Source: Paracoccaceae bacterium
Lineage (GTDB): Bacteria > Pseudomonadota > Alphaproteobacteria > Rhodobacterales > Rhodobacteraceae
NCBI GenBank assembly: GCA_013214575.1
Contig: JABSSD010000134.1
Span: 24,199 to 88,198, forward strand
Direction of reading: 5' to 3'
Length of the DNA stretch: 64,000 nt
The first letter of the stretch is position 1; each line of letters begins with the position of its first letter. Shown here piece by piece: positions 32,928 to 43,423 of the stretch. The position numbers were made by a program, and so were the translations under genes. The notes beneath the pieces were generated by a model that did no database searches, was not told the origin of the DNA, and saw only the letters and a program-made list of their open reading frames with translations.

Positions 32928-34892
32928 ATGCGGTTGTTGTTTCGGATATTTGGCGCGCTGGTGATCACTGTGGTGGTGGTGATTGGCGGGCTGTTGCTGC
33001 TGCCGGGGGATAAGCTGGCTGAGCTGGTCTCGGATCAGTTAGAGGCGCAGACCGGGCGCAAGCTGTCGGTCAGCGGCGAGGTGGGCCTGTCGGTCTGGCC
33101 GGTGCTGGGCGTCAAGGCGCATGGGGTCAGCCTGTCAAATGCCGGTTGGGCGGCGGATCAGCCGATGTTGACGGCCGAGACCCTGTCGATTGGCATCTCA
33201 GCCCCGGACCTGCTGAATGGCGATGTGCGGATCAAATCAATTACTGCCCAGGCGCCGCATCTGAACCTGAGCACCAATGCCAGTGGTCAGGGCAACTGGG
33301 TGCTGACAGAAGTCAGTGACGCGGGCCGGTCGGACAGCCCCGAAGCAAGTGGGACTGTGGCGGGCGGGACAGCCGAGGGCGTCGGGGCCTCGCTCAGTAT
33401 TGAAATGCTGGTGCTGAGCGGCGCCAGCGTCAGCTATGCCGCCTATGGGGAACCTGTGGTCGAGCTGCGCAATATCGATCTGCAGCTGAAGTGGCCGGAG
33501 CCCAATGGCACTGTGGATCTGGCGATGACATTGCAGCGGCCAGGGGGGGTGGTGCAGATCAACGGCGAGATCGGCACCTTTGCGGCGTTCCTGGATGGCC
33601 AGGTGGCCTCGGTTGGGGTGACAGTGACCCGGGCGAATGATATCGTGCGGTTTGACGGTCGGGCTGGGATCAGTGGCGAGGCCTCGGGGCGGTTAACCCT
33701 GAAGACTGAGGACAGCGGAGCGGCGCTGCAGGCGGCTGGCTTGGCAGGCATGTCGCTGCCGCGCGGGCTGGGACAGCGCATAACCGCGGGCAGTGATCTG
33801 ACCTACACCCCGGATGGGCGGCTGACGCTGCGGGATCTGAGCTTAGATCTGGGCGGCAATGTGCTAACCGGCGCGGTGGATCTGACCCTGGGCGCGGTGC
33901 CGCATTTCACCGCCAAGCTAGCGGCGCAGGATCTGGATCTAGCGGCGCTGACTGCGGCGCCTGGCACCGGAGTTGGCACCGGCGCTGCCGCCAGCCCGGC
34001 GGGGTCTGGCTGGTCACAGGACTTCATTGATGCCTCGGGGCTGGCGCTGGCAAATGGCTCGCTGGAGTTGAGCATCGCCAGTCTGGATACCGGCAGTGTC
34101 AGGCTGGGGGCCAGCAAGCTGACCCTGTCGATTGACACTGCGCGCGCGGTGCTGAGCTTTCGGCCGCTGTCGGTTTTTGGCGGCACCGTGCAGGGGCAAC
34201 TGGTGGCCAACAATCGCAATGGCCTGTCTGTTGGCGGTAAGCTGAGCTATGCGGGCATTCGTCTGGAGCAGGCGCTGGGGCAGCTGGCGGGCTATGACCG
34301 GCTGCACGGTGAGGCCCTGGGTGAGCTGCAGTTTCTGGGCCTCGGCAATACGCAGGACGCCATCATGCGCTCGCTGAGTGGCAAGGGCTGGCTGGAGATC
34401 GGCAAGGGGTTCCTTACCGGTTTTGATCTGGAGGGGCTGATGCGATCGGGCAGCGGCAATGGCGGCAGCACTGTGTTTGATGCTCTGACCGCCAGCTACA
34501 CCCTGAAGGAGGGCAATCTGGACAATCAGGATCTGCTGATTTCCCTAAAAGCGGTGCGGGCTGATGGGTCTGGGCGGATTGGTCTGGGGGCGCAGGATCT
34601 GGATTATCTGTTCACCCCAACTGCGGCGGCGGTGAATGGCGGTCGCGGGCTTTCGATCCCGCTGCGCATCACCGGTCCCTGGGGCAATCCCAAAATTCGC
34701 CCCGATTTGAGCCAGATTCTGGAGGCTGAGATCGACGGCATCGAGGAGCAGGCCAGCGATCAGCTGCGCCGACAGCTGAGCCAGGAGCTGGAGGTTGAGA
34801 TCGCGCCCGAGCAGGATCTGCAAGAGGCAATACAGGATGGGCTGGAGCAGCGGGCCAAGGACAGCCTGCTGAAGCTGTTGCAGGGCAATTGA
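32928..34892 (+). CDS. AsmA family protein
   Basis: N-terminal TM; LVSDQLEAQTGRKLSVSGEVGLSVWPVLGVKAHGVSLSNAGWA; AsmA-type C-terminal GNPKIRPDL. Confidence 0.92.
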   Translation: MRLLFRIFGALVITVVVVIGGLLLLPGDKLAELVSDQLEAQTGRKLSVSGEVGLSVWPVLGVKAHGVSLSNAGWAADQPMLTAETLSIGISAPDLLNGDVRIKSITAQAPHLNLSTNASGQGNWVLTEVSDAGRSDSPEASGTVAGGTAEGVGASLSIEMLVLSGASVSYAAYGEPVVELRNIDLQLKWPEPNGTVDLAMTLQRPGGVVQINGEIGTFAAFLDGQVASVGVTVTRANDIVRFDGRAGISGEASGRLTLKTEDSGAALQAAGLAGMSLPRGLGQRITAGSDLTYTPDGRLTLRDLSLDLGGNVLTGAVDLTLGAVPHFTAKLAAQDLDLAALTAAPGTGVGTGAAASPAGSGWSQDFIDASGLALANGSLELSIASLDTGSVRLGASKLTLSIDTARAVLSFRPLSVFGGTVQGQLVANNRNGLSVGGKLSYAGIRLEQALGQLAGYDRLHGEALGELQFLGLGNTQDAIMRSLSGKGWLEIGKGFLTGFDLEGLMRSGSGNGGSTVFDALTASYTLKEGNLDNQDLLISLKAVRADGSGRIGLGAQDLDYLFTPTAAAVNGGRGLSIPLRITGPWGNPKIRPDLSQILEAEIDGIEEQASDQLRRQLSQELEVEIAPEQDLQEAIQDGLEQRAKDSLLKLLQGN

Positions 34893-34934
34893 TCGGGGAA
34901 TTGATCGGGGAATTGTCTGCTAACAGCGCTCTGA

Positions 34935-35054
34935 TAAGACTGGGGCTCTGCCACCGCCATTGGGCTTGGCCAATGGCGCTCAAATAAGGCTGGGGCTCTG
35001 CCACCGCCATTGGGCTTGGCCAATGGCGCTCAAATAAGACTGGGGCTCTGCCCC
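34935..35054. repeat. 50-bp tandem repeat, about 2.4 copies, fused to dispersed repeat copy 6
   Basis: TGGGGCTCTG at 34941, 34991 and 35041 (exact 50-nt spacing); each unit holds the hairpin CCATTGGgcttggCCAATGG. Confidence 0.9.
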
Positions 35055-35084
35055 AGACCCCGGGATATTTTTGGCCAGATGAAG
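35041..35084 (+). repeat. dispersed intergenic repeat, copy 6
   Basis: TGGGGCTCTGCCCCAGACCCCGGGATATTTTTGGCCAGATGAAG. Confidence 0.75.
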
Positions 35085-35147
35085 CCGGGGGGGGGCGGGG
35101 GTCTGACGGGAGATGTCGCGCCGGCGGGAGCTGGCGCGACTGAGTTT

Positions 35148-36644
35148 TTAGATGCTTTGGTCGTAGTCGCCGACCAGGGGTTCGGTGCGGATAACCGCAT
35201 CGATATCCGCAAAGATCGCTCGCATTTCCGCCTCGCTGTGTGAGCTTTCGCAGACCACCACCAGATTGGGGGTGTTTGAGGATGCGCGCACCAGGCCCCA
35301 AGAGCCATTGTCGAGGATGACGCGGGCGCCGTTGACGGTGACCACCTCTTTGATGGCGCGCCCGGCCAGAGATTCTCCAGCCTGGTATTTGGCGACCAGT
35401 TTTGCGACCAGACGCTCTAGCACCTGGTATTTCTCGGTATCGGCGCAATGGGGCGACATGGTGGGGGTGGCCCAGGTTTTGGGCAGGGCCTTGCGCAGGT
35501 CCGACATTTTCATCTCTGGATTGCGGTCCATCAGCTTGCAGATTTCCACCGCCACCCGCATGGCGCAGTCATAGCCGCGACCAAGGGGTTCGGCGAGGAA
35601 GTAGTGACCGGATTTCTCGAATCCAGCCAAGGCGCCGAGTTCCTTGACGCGGCGCTTCATGTGGCTGTGGCCGGTTTTCCAATAGTCGGCGGTGGCGCCG
35701 TTTTTCAACAGCTCGGGGTCAGAGGCAAACAACCCGGTGGATTTGACGTCGGCCACAAAGATGGCATTGGGGTAAATCTTGGACAGGTCGCGGGCCATGA
35801 TAACCCCCACCTTGTCGGCAAAGATTTCCTCGCCCTCGTCGTCGACCACACCGCAGCGGTCGCCGTCGCCGTCAAAGCCCAATGCAAAATCCGCGCCTGA
35901 GGCCCGCACGCTGTCGGCCATGTCATGCAGCATTTCCATCGCTTCGGGGTTGGGGTTGTAATGGGGAAATGTGTAATCCAGATCGTTATGGCTGGGCACC
36001 ACTTCGACGCCGATGCGCTCGAACAGTTCCGGGGCAAAGGCGGCGGCGGTGCCGTTGCCGGTGGCGCAGACCACCTTGAGCGGCCGGGTCATTTTGAAGT
36101 CACCGACCAGATCGTCCATGTAGGCCTCTTTGACTCCATCGACAAATTCGTAAGCGCCACCGGGGCGGGCGATGCCTTCGCCGTTGAGCACAATGTCGCG
36201 CAGTTCGCTCATTTCATCGGGGCCGTGGGTGAGCGGGCGTTCAAAGCCCATCTTGACCCCGGTCCAGCCATTGGGATTGTGGCTGGCGGTGACCATGGCC
36301 ACGGCGGGTACATCCAGGTGGAACTGGGCGAAATAGGCCATCGGCGACACCGCCGGGCCGATGTCCTTGACCAGCACCCCCCCCTGGATCAGCCCCAGCA
36401 TCAGCGCGTTCTTGATGCTGAGAGAATAGTCGCGGTAGTCGTTGGCCACCGCGATCACCGGGTCGATGCCGCGCGCAAACATCTGGGTGGCGAGGCCAAG
36501 GCCAAGCGCGGTGATGCCGGGCAGGTTGATCTCGTCCGGGTATTTCCAACGGGCGTCATATTCGCGAAAACCGGTTGGCACGATCATCGGATCACGCAGA
36601 AAATTCCAGCTGTTGGGGGTCACCGAGATGATTGGTTTGGTCAT
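35148..36644 (-). CDS. phosphomannomutase/phosphoglucomutase
   Basis: VTASHNPNGWTGVKMGF; DFALGFDGDGDRCGVVDDEG; EKSGHYFL; RASSNTPNLVV. Confidence 0.94.
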   Translation of the reverse strand: MTKPIISVTPNSWNFLRDPMIVPTGFREYDARWKYPDEINLPGITALGLGLATQMFARGIDPVIAVANDYRDYSLSIKNALMLGLIQGGVLVKDIGPAVSPMAYFAQFHLDVPAVAMVTASHNPNGWTGVKMGFERPLTHGPDEMSELRDIVLNGEGIARPGGAYEFVDGVKEAYMDDLVGDFKMTRPLKVVCATGNGTAAAFAPELFERIGVEVVPSHNDLDYTFPHYNPNPEAMEMLHDMADSVRASGADFALGFDGDGDRCGVVDDEGEEIFADKVGVIMARDLSKIYPNAIFVADVKSTGLFASDPELLKNGATADYWKTGHSHMKRRVKELGALAGFEKSGHYFLAEPLGRGYDCAMRVAVEICKLMDRNPEMKMSDLRKALPKTWATPTMSPHCADTEKYQVLERLVAKLVAKYQAGESLAGRAIKEVVTVNGARVILDNGSWGLVRASSNTPNLVVVCESSHSEAEMRAIFADIDAVIRTEPLVGDYDQSI

Positions 36645-36667
36645 TTGGAAAACTCTTTTACGCTACA

Positions 36668-37501
36668 TTAAAAGGTCATTGGGTTGGCTTTGGCCAAAGC
36701 ATCAAATGCCATCAAAGTTTCGATCAGCTGCGGCATCTGGTCGAGATAAATCATGTTGGGGCCGTCGGAGGGCGAGCGGTCCGGGTCTTCATGGGTTTCA
36801 ATGAAAATTGCGGCCACACCAATGGCGGCGGCGGCACGGGCCATCACCGGGGCAAATTCACGTTGGCCACCGGTGGAGCCCCCCAGCGCGGCCGGCTGCT
36901 GAACCGAGTGGGTGGCATCCATCACCACCGGATAGCCGGTGGCCGCCATCTGTGGCAGTGACCGCATGTCGGTGACCAGGGTATTGTAACCAAAGGAGGT
37001 GCCGCGTTCCGTCAGCAGGATGCGCCGATTGCCGGCGCTCTCAATTTTGGTGACGATATTGGCCATGTCCCAGGGGGCGAGAAACTGGCCCTTTTTGACA
37101 TTGATCGCGGCGCCGGTTGCGGCCGCGGCCAGCAGCAGATCGGTCTGGCGACACAGCAGCGCCGGGATCTGCAGGATATCGCAGACCGCAGCGGTGGGGG
37201 CACATTGCTCGGCGGTATGCACATCCGTTAGCACCGGAACGCCGATGGCCTGCTTGACGCTGTCGAGCATCGCCAGACCTTCGTCCATACCCGGCCCACG
37301 CACCCCACTGATCGAGGTGCGGTTGGCCTTGTCGTAGGAGGCCTTGAACACATATTGTGCCCCGGCGGCATCGCAGGCCTCTTTCATTTTGCCTGCGATC
37401 ATCTGCGCGTGATCGGCGCTTTCCAGTTGGCATGGACCGGCAATCAGGGTCAGGGGACGGTCGTTGCCGATTGTGAGGTTGGCGATTTGAATATTTTTCA
37501 T
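36668..37501 (-). CDS. kdsA: 3-deoxy-8-phosphooctulonate synthase
   Basis: [85 protein letters not shown]. Confidence 0.96.
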   Translation of the reverse strand: MKNIQIANLTIGNDRPLTLIAGPCQLESADHAQMIAGKMKEACDAAGAQYVFKASYDKANRTSISGVRGPGMDEGLAMLDSVKQAIGVPVLTDVHTAEQCAPTAAVCDILQIPALLCRQTDLLLAAAATGAAINVKKGQFLAPWDMANIVTKIESAGNRRILLTERGTSFGYNTLVTDMRSLPQMAATGYPVVMDATHSVQQPAALGGSTGGQREFAPVMARAAAAIGVAAIFIETHEDPDRSPSDGPNMIYLDQMPQLIETLMAFDALAKANPMTF

Positions 37502-37505
37502 GAGC

Positions 37506-39251
37506 TTACGATGAGACCTGTTCGCGAAGGATGGACGCTGTGAGCGAGAACATCAGATAGATACCGGAAAAAATCAGGAAAGCCAAAATCGTATTTTCGA
37601 ATTTCCGGGGATAAGTTGCCTCTTGGCTGGGAACAGGCTGAACCGAGGTTGTAAGATAGCGCACCTGCCGGTTGGCCTCCATGCGGGTCTGCTCCACCTG
37701 CTGCAGCGCCGATTGCAGCATCAGATCACGGGTGGCCAGGTCTGCCTGAGCCATTTGGATCTGCACGCTAAGACTGGCCAGCGAGTTTTCTCCGGCCGAG
37801 GCGCTGATCATGCGTTGATTAAGCCGGTCAATGACCGCCAGCAGCCGGGAGATGTCGGCGCGGGTGCCAGCGACCTTGGCCTTGTTGGGGCGCGCATTGT
37901 CCAGCAGGGCTGCCAGTTCCAGCTCCTTTTCCTGCACTTTCACCTCAAATGTGCTGATCTGCGAGCGCAGCGACACGATCATCCCTTCGGGGTCCAGCAC
38001 GGAGCCTTTCTGTTGCAATTGAACCAGAGCCACCTGAGCCGTACGACGTGCTTTTTCGGCACTTTCCATGGCCAACTCGGCATCTTTCATCTGATTGCCA
38101 CGCTTGTTGATGGACAGGTTGTTGGCCATGTCCTCGGCATAGGCAATCAGGCTGCGCGAAAACTGGGCCGAGACCTCGGGGTCCGCCGCGGTGACCTCCA
38201 TTCGGATCGACCCCTCGGTCGGATCATAGCCAACTTTGACATTGCGGGTGTAGGTTTTATAGGCCTCTTCATTGCTGGGATTGTCGTTCAACCGCTGGAT
38301 CGGATCAATCCACGCCTGGGTGAAATGGGATTTATAGCCGATGTCCCGATCCAGCCGCAGCATCGCCTCTTTCGATTGCAGAAAACTTTGCACAGCGATC
38401 GAATCCTGGCTGGTGGCAAATTGGGTGCCAGTGAGCAGCCCCATTGCGCCGCCGCTGGTATTGTCAGCTTTCAGGATCAGAAACTCGGATTTGGCGGCAT
38501 ACATCGGCGTTGCGACGCTGTAGAAATAATACCCCGCCAGCAGCGGCGGCAGCATGACAAAAAAGGCCAGACGCCCCATCAGCAGCACCAACTTGCGGCG
38601 GCGGCGGTCGCTGATCTCGCGCTGGATGGTTTGGATGTCGCGGTTGCGCCGCTCGGCCGGGCTCATCTCGGTCGAGGGAAGGTTTGTTCTGGCGGCGGGA
38701 ACGGTCTGCGGCAGCTGTACGGCGCCGGGCGCGTCGGGGCTGTCGGCAGCGTGGGCCCTGTTCCGCGGCACCACAAGTTCCAGCATGTTGGAGCGCTTGA
38801 ACGGGTCGATGCCCTTTGCCCGCAGCAGCCGAACCGCATCAAAATCCGAGGTCGCAGGCAGATTGTGCTTTTGGGCCACCCGGCGCGCCATACGCAGCTG
38901 ACGACCTGTCAGCCCCTCATGGCGGATCGAGGCAATATCATTTTCAACCCCGGTTTCACGCGCTGAACTGACCTGACCACTGACCGGTGTCTGACCACGG
39001 GCCGGTGCCTGACCACTGATCGGTGATTGCGGCTCGGGGCCGGCCTGCATCTGGGCCGAAGCGGCAGCACTCTCGGCTCTTGGGCCGGGCACCGACCGGG
39101 CGCGGGCCGGTTGCACATTGGCAGAGCTCGCCGGACCGGTGTCCGGTTCCGTTGCTGTTGGCGCCGCCTGGCCGCCGCTGGGGGGGGCGCCACCGGGGGC
39201 GCCCGGATTGCGGCGGATGCGGAATTTTTTAGCCTTGGGTTTCGTAGTCAT
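37506..39251 (-). CDS. capsule polysaccharide export inner-membrane protein (KpsE/CtrB-like)
   Basis: Two terminal TM helices flanking a coiled-coil; [19 protein letters not shown]...[29 protein letters not shown]; Pro/Gln-rich cytoplasmic N-terminus. Confidence 0.87.
   Translation of the reverse strand: MTTKPKAKKFRIRRNPGAPGGAPPSGGQAAPTATEPDTGPASSANVQPARARSVPGPRAESAAASAQMQAGPEPQSPISGQAPARGQTPVSGQVSSARETGVENDIASIRHEGLTGRQLRMARRVAQKHNLPATSDFDAVRLLRAKGIDPFKRSNMLELVVPRNRAHAADSPDAPGAVQLPQTVPAARTNLPSTEMSPAERRNRDIQTIQREISDRRRRKLVLLMGRLAFFVMLPPLLAGYYFYSVATPMYAAKSEFLILKADNTSGGAMGLLTGTQFATSQDSIAVQSFLQSKEAMLRLDRDIGYKSHFTQAWIDPIQRLNDNPSNEEAYKTYTRNVKVGYDPTEGSIRMEVTAADPEVSAQFSRSLIAYAEDMANNLSINKRGNQMKDAELAMESAEKARRTAQVALVQLQQKGSVLDPEGMIVSLRSQISTFEVKVQEKELELAALLDNARPNKAKVAGTRADISRLLAVIDRLNQRMISASAGENSLASLSVQIQMAQADLATRDLMLQSALQQVEQTRMEANRQVRYLTTSVQPVPSQEATYPRKFENTILAFLIFSGIYLMFSLTASILREQVSS
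38973..39026. repeat. 18-bp in-frame tandem repeat x3 within kpsE-like gene
   Basis: CTGACCACTGACCGGTGT / CTGACCACGGGCCGGTGC / CTGACCACTGATCGGTGA encoding [18 protein letters not shown]. Confidence 0.85.
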
Positions 39252-39888
39252 AGAGCTGTTTCGCTTCTTCCAAGGTTTCAAACATATGCAAATGCCCATC
39301 CAGCAATACGGCGGCCGAGCGGGCAAATTTCTCTAGCGTCTGGGCCTGATGTGAGACGATGATAATGGTGGTGGTCTGCAACCGTTCTTCCAGGATCGCG
39401 CCTGCTTTTTTGTTAAATTCAACATCCGTGGTGCCTGGCATGCCTTCGTCGATCAAATAGATATCGAAATCCAGCGCCAGCATCAACGAGAAGCTGAAAC
39501 GCGACCGCATGCCAGAGGAATAGATGCCCACAGGCTGGTCAAAGTATTCCCCCAAACCGCAGAGCCAGCGGCAATAGGCCTCGACGTAGTCCGGATCCAG
39601 CCCATAAAGCTTGGCAATATAACGGGCGTTCTCCAAGGCCGACAACCGGGTGACCAGCCCGCCCATGAAGCCCAGCGGAAAAGACACTTTGCTGGACCGC
39701 AGGATCTCGCCGTCGTCGGGTTTTTCCAGCCCGGCCATCATGTTGATCAGAGTGGTCTTGCCGGTGCCGTTTGGGGCCAGCACCCCAAGCGATTTGCCCA
39801 GCTCCACCCGAAAGGAGACCTTGTCCAGGATCACCTTGTATTGGCTTCCGGTCCAAAAGGACTTGCTGACATTGTGAAACTCAAGCAT
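39229..39888 (-). CDS. ABC transporter ATP-binding protein (KpsT/CtrD-like polysaccharide exporter)
   Basis: VLAPNGTGKTTLINMMAGLEKPDDGEI; IYSSGMRSRFSFSLMLALDFDIYLIDEGMPGTTD. Confidence 0.9.
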   Translation of the reverse strand: MLEFHNVSKSFWTGSQYKVILDKVSFRVELGKSLGVLAPNGTGKTTLINMMAGLEKPDDGEILRSSKVSFPLGFMGGLVTRLSALENARYIAKLYGLDPDYVEAYCRWLCGLGEYFDQPVGIYSSGMRSRFSFSLMLALDFDIYLIDEGMPGTTDVEFNKKAGAILEERLQTTTIIIVSHQAQTLEKFARSAAVLLDGHLHMFETLEEAKQLYDYETQG

Positions 39889-40163
39889 CGTTTTTCCGGT
39901 ACTGCCCGCCCGGCCCTTGGTTTGGGGCTCTTCTCACGGATGATATATCAGGTGACGTGGCACCTTGTCCCTCCATAACAGAGGAGTGTTAACGGCCTAC
40001 GCGGCCAATTTGGCCATATTATGTCGAATTATGGCATAGTTTATCAATGGTCTATTAACCATTATCACCGCCGGATTGGGAGAAAAGATACCCCCATAAG
40101 GATATTTCCCGGGTGAGGGCGCTGGAGCGGACGCGGTTGATTGTTTTCGGTGGGGCAATAATG

Positions 40164-40778
40164 ATCATGGTGGAGAGTGAAGAGGTGAACAGCAGTGGTG
40201 ACTTGAAGGCAGAGATCCGCGGCTGCAGACTCTGTGCGGGCCGGTTTGCCGCCACCGCAACGGCCCATGTCCCGCGCCCGGTGGTTTGGTTTCGCGCCTC
40301 TGCCCGTCTGCTGATTGCCGGCCAGGCACCGGGGGCACGGGTGCAGGAAAGTGGCCGACCCTTTACCGACGCCTCCGGGGATCGGCTGCGGCACTGGCTG
40401 GGGATTGATGAGACCGTATTTTACGACAAAACCCGCATAGCCGTGGTGCCGATGGGGTTCTGTTTTCCCGGCTACAATGCCAAGGGCAGTGACCTGCCGC
40501 CACCGGCGCTGTGCCACCGGACATGGCATCACCGGGTGATGGCGCAATTGCCGAACATCGAGCTGACGGTCCTGGTCGGGGCCCATGCACAGCGCTTTCA
40601 TCTGGGTGTGAAAAAACCGGTCAGTGATCTGGTGCGCGGCTGGCGGGATTATGCGCCGCAGCTGTTTCCCTTGCCACATCCGTCCTGGCGCAATACCGGG
40701 TGGGTGAAGAAAAACCCCTGGTTCGAGGCCGAGCTGTTGCCGGAGCTGCGGGCCAGGGTGAAAGAGGTGTTGAAATGA
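40164..40778 (+). CDS. uracil-DNA glycosylase family protein
   Basis: CRLCAGRF...RLLIAGQAPGARVQESGRPFTDASGDRLRHWLGID; PLPHPSWRNTGW. Confidence 0.9.
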   Translation: MMVESEEVNSSGDLKAEIRGCRLCAGRFAATATAHVPRPVVWFRASARLLIAGQAPGARVQESGRPFTDASGDRLRHWLGIDETVFYDKTRIAVVPMGFCFPGYNAKGSDLPPPALCHRTWHHRVMAQLPNIELTVLVGAHAQRFHLGVKKPVSDLVRGWRDYAPQLFPLPHPSWRNTGWVKKNPWFEAELLPELRARVKEVLK

Positions 40779-41566
40779 CCGAGATCACCGCGCTGGACCG
40801 CGCCCATGCCGCGATGACCGAAGCGCCGGAAGATGCCGGCGCTCGGCTGCGGTTTTATGAACGTCTGGCGGATTGCGAATTGTTCATGATGCTGACCAAG
40901 GAGGCGGGGGACGGCAATATCTCGCCCGAGATGTTTGATCTGACCGATGGCACTTTTGTCTTGCTGTTTGATCGCGAAGAGCGGCTGGCGCAATTTGCCG
41001 ACCGCGCGGTGCCCTATGCGGCGCTGTCGGGCCGGGTGGTGGTGCAGATGTTGGCGGGGCAGGGCATTGGCCTGGGGCTGAACCTTGAGGTGGCCCCGTC
41101 CTCCATCCTGATCCCGGCCGAAGCTGTCACCTGGCTGCAGCAGACGCTTGCACACAGCCCGGAACAGGTCGAAGCGGCGCTTATCGAGGTTGCCGCGCCG
41201 ACCGGTCTTCCGCAGGTTCTGTTGACCGCGCTGGACAGCAAACTGGCCACCGCCGCTGGACTGGCAACCGCGGCCTATCTGGTAAGCGTTCGCTATGCCG
41301 GGGGCGGCCAGGGGCATTTGCTGGGTTTTATCGACGCCACCGAAGCCGCACAATCGGCCCTGGCCAAGGCGGCGGGCGAGGCGCTGACCTTCTCGGGGAT
41401 CGAGGCCGGCGCGATGGATGTGGGATTCTTTGCCAGCACCGATGTGATGACCGCGAAGCTGGACAAGGTCGGGTTGCGGTTTGATTTGCCGCAGGTGGAA
41501 GCGCCCAAACTCTATCAGCCGGAAATTCCCGGCAGCAACCCGGACAAGCCGCCAGTTTTGAAATAG
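40775..41566 (+). CDS. SseB family protein
   Basis: MTEITALDRAHAAMTEAPEDAGARLRFYERLADCELFMML; ...VVVQMLAGQGIGLGLNL...I.IPAEAVTWL; 4-nt overlap with upstream gene. Confidence 0.85.
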   Translation: MTEITALDRAHAAMTEAPEDAGARLRFYERLADCELFMMLTKEAGDGNISPEMFDLTDGTFVLLFDREERLAQFADRAVPYAALSGRVVVQMLAGQGIGLGLNLEVAPSSILIPAEAVTWLQQTLAHSPEQVEAALIEVAAPTGLPQVLLTALDSKLATAAGLATAAYLVSVRYAGGGQGHLLGFIDATEAAQSALAKAAGEALTFSGIEAGAMDVGFFASTDVMTAKLDKVGLRFDLPQVEAPKLYQPEIPGSNPDKPPVLK

Positions 41567-41650
41567 GCCCCAGCGCCTGGGTGCTGAAATAGGCCCCGGC
41601 ATCTTGGTGGATGCGAGTGTTGCCCGGCGGTGTCGCCGGGCAACGTTGGA

Positions 41651-42526
41651 TTATTCGGCGGCTGTTTCCAGCTTGTCCTGAGTGCGGTTGTCAAAATCCG
41701 ACGCATCATGACGTTCGCGTAATTGGCTGGATAGCTCGCCAAAGGCGCGGTTGACCATGCGGCCACGGCTGACAGCCGGGCGGGCGTCAATGGCCTTGGC
41801 CCAGCGCATCACGTGGGTATAGCTTGCCACGTCCAGGAACTCGGCGGCGTCATACAGGCGGCCCAGCACCAATTGGCCGTACCAGGCCCAGATCGCCATA
41901 TCGGCAATGCTGTAGTCGCCACCGGCGATATACTGGTGCTCCGCCAGCTGACGGTCCAGCACATCCAGCTGCCGCTTGGCCTCCATCGAGAAGCGATCAA
42001 TCGGGTATTGCCATTTCTCCGGCGCATAGGCGTAAAAATGGCCAAAGCCGCCGCCCAGATAAGGCGCGCTGCCCATCTGCCAGAACAGCCAGCTCATCAC
42101 TTCGGTCCGCTCGGCGCCGCTCTTGGGCAGGAAGGCGTCAAATTTCTCGGCCAGATGCATCATGATGGAGCCGGATTCAAACACCCGCTGCGGGCTGTCG
42201 CCGCTGTGATCCATCAGGGCCGGAATTTTGGAGTTCGGGTTGACGTTGACAAAGCCGGAGCCAAATTGGTCGCCTTCGCCGATGTTGATCAGCCAGGCGT
42301 CATACTCGGCGCCTGTGTGGCCCAGAGCCAGCAGCTCTTCCAGCATCACGGTGACCTTGACCCCGTTGGGCGTTGCCAGCGAGTAGAGCTGCATGGGGTG
42401 CTTGCCGACCGGCAGGTCTTTGTCCTGGGTGGCGCCGGCTACGGGCCGGTTGATCGAGGCAAATTTGCCGCCGCTTTCCTGTGACCAGGTCCAGACTTTT
42501 GCCGGTGTATAAGAAATATCGCTCAT
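41651..42526 (-). CDS. yghU: glutathione-dependent disulfide-bond oxidoreductase (YghU-like GST)
   Basis: YTPAKVWTWSQESGGKFASINRPVAGATQDKDLPVGKHPMQLYSLATPNGVKVTVMLEELL. Confidence 0.93.
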   Translation of the reverse strand: MSDISYTPAKVWTWSQESGGKFASINRPVAGATQDKDLPVGKHPMQLYSLATPNGVKVTVMLEELLALGHTGAEYDAWLINIGEGDQFGSGFVNVNPNSKIPALMDHSGDSPQRVFESGSIMMHLAEKFDAFLPKSGAERTEVMSWLFWQMGSAPYLGGGFGHFYAYAPEKWQYPIDRFSMEAKRQLDVLDRQLAEHQYIAGGDYSIADMAIWAWYGQLVLGRLYDAAEFLDVASYTHVMRWAKAIDARPAVSRGRMVNRAFGELSSQLRERHDASDFDNRTQDKLETAAE

Positions 42527-42816
42527 CTGTTGGGCCTTGTCCTATTTGTCTTGTTTGTGTCTGTTATAGCAGTGTTGCAGAAAATTGCATCGGTGCCAGT
42601 CTTTTACATTGTTGCCAGACTTAAGATGCATTTTGGAAATTCCAATGACTAAAAACCCAAATTGAAACATTTAGCGGATTTGGATCACATCACCTCGTGG
42701 ATGGACACAGCCGCGTGAGACCCCCTTCGCATCACCGCCAGAGTGCATATTGTGCTCAGCAACCCGACGTCAATGTCGGTGAAGTTGAGACCTGATATCT
42801 GCGAGAGGATGACTTT

Positions 42817-43335
42817 ATGACACGTTTTTTCCTGGCGGCCGCCACGGCAATTACCCTTGGCCTGCCTGCCTTTGCCGGCGAGCAATACATCGACAACACT
42901 GGCTTTGCCGTATCGGGCTATGATGTGGTGGCCTATCGTGGCCTGACGTCAAATGCGATTGGTACCCCACAGGTTTTGGGGGTGGCGGGGCAGGCCGGTA
43001 TCACCGCCGAATACAACGAGGCCACCTTTGCGTTCTCGACCGAGGAAAATCGGGATAAATTCCTGGCAAACCCCGAGTATTATGCACCTGTTTATGACGG
43101 CCACTGCGCCTATGGTGTGTCCAAAGGCGGCAAGGTGCCCGGCAATCCCAACCTGTGGCGCATCGTGGATGACAAGCTGTATCTGAACATCACCAAGGTG
43201 GTGGTTGGCTTCTGGGAGCAGGACATCCCGGGCAATATCAACCTGGCCGAGGGCAACTGGCCGGCTATCGAGGAAGCGGATGCCTCCGGCAACAAGATCC
43301 CCAACTTCACCTCTGCGGCCCCTGACAAGAGGTGA
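42817..43335 (+). CDS. YHS domain-containing protein, secreted
   Basis: Signal peptide; FAVSGYDVVAYRGL; AEYNEATFAFSTEENRDKFLANPEYYAPVYDGHCAYGVSKG. Confidence 0.9.
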   Translation: MTRFFLAAATAITLGLPAFAGEQYIDNTGFAVSGYDVVAYRGLTSNAIGTPQVLGVAGQAGITAEYNEATFAFSTEENRDKFLANPEYYAPVYDGHCAYGVSKGGKVPGNPNLWRIVDDKLYLNITKVVVGFWEQDIPGNINLAEGNWPAIEEADASGNKIPNFTSAAPDKR

Positions 43336-43368
43336 TTGAAAGACGCAGGTGCCATGCGTGCCAATGAA

Positions 43369-43408
43369 AAACGCCCCGAACCGCAAGGTCCGGGGCGTTG
43401 AATTTTTT
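43369..43408. terminator. bidirectional terminator between YHS gene and gcrA-like gene
   Basis: AACGCCCCGaaccgcaaggtcCGGGGCGTTgaaTTTTTT with A-run on the other side. Confidence 0.8.
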
Positions 43409-43423
43409 ACCAAGCTGGGCGGT

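Noticed and set aside
34935-35054. Possible CRISPR-like array
   Set aside because: Units are contiguous 50-bp duplicates without variable spacers; no cas genes in the window.
37623-38966. 447-aa plus-strand ORF opposite the kpsE-like gene
   Set aside because: Antisense artefact; the minus frame has TM/coiled-coil and family signatures.
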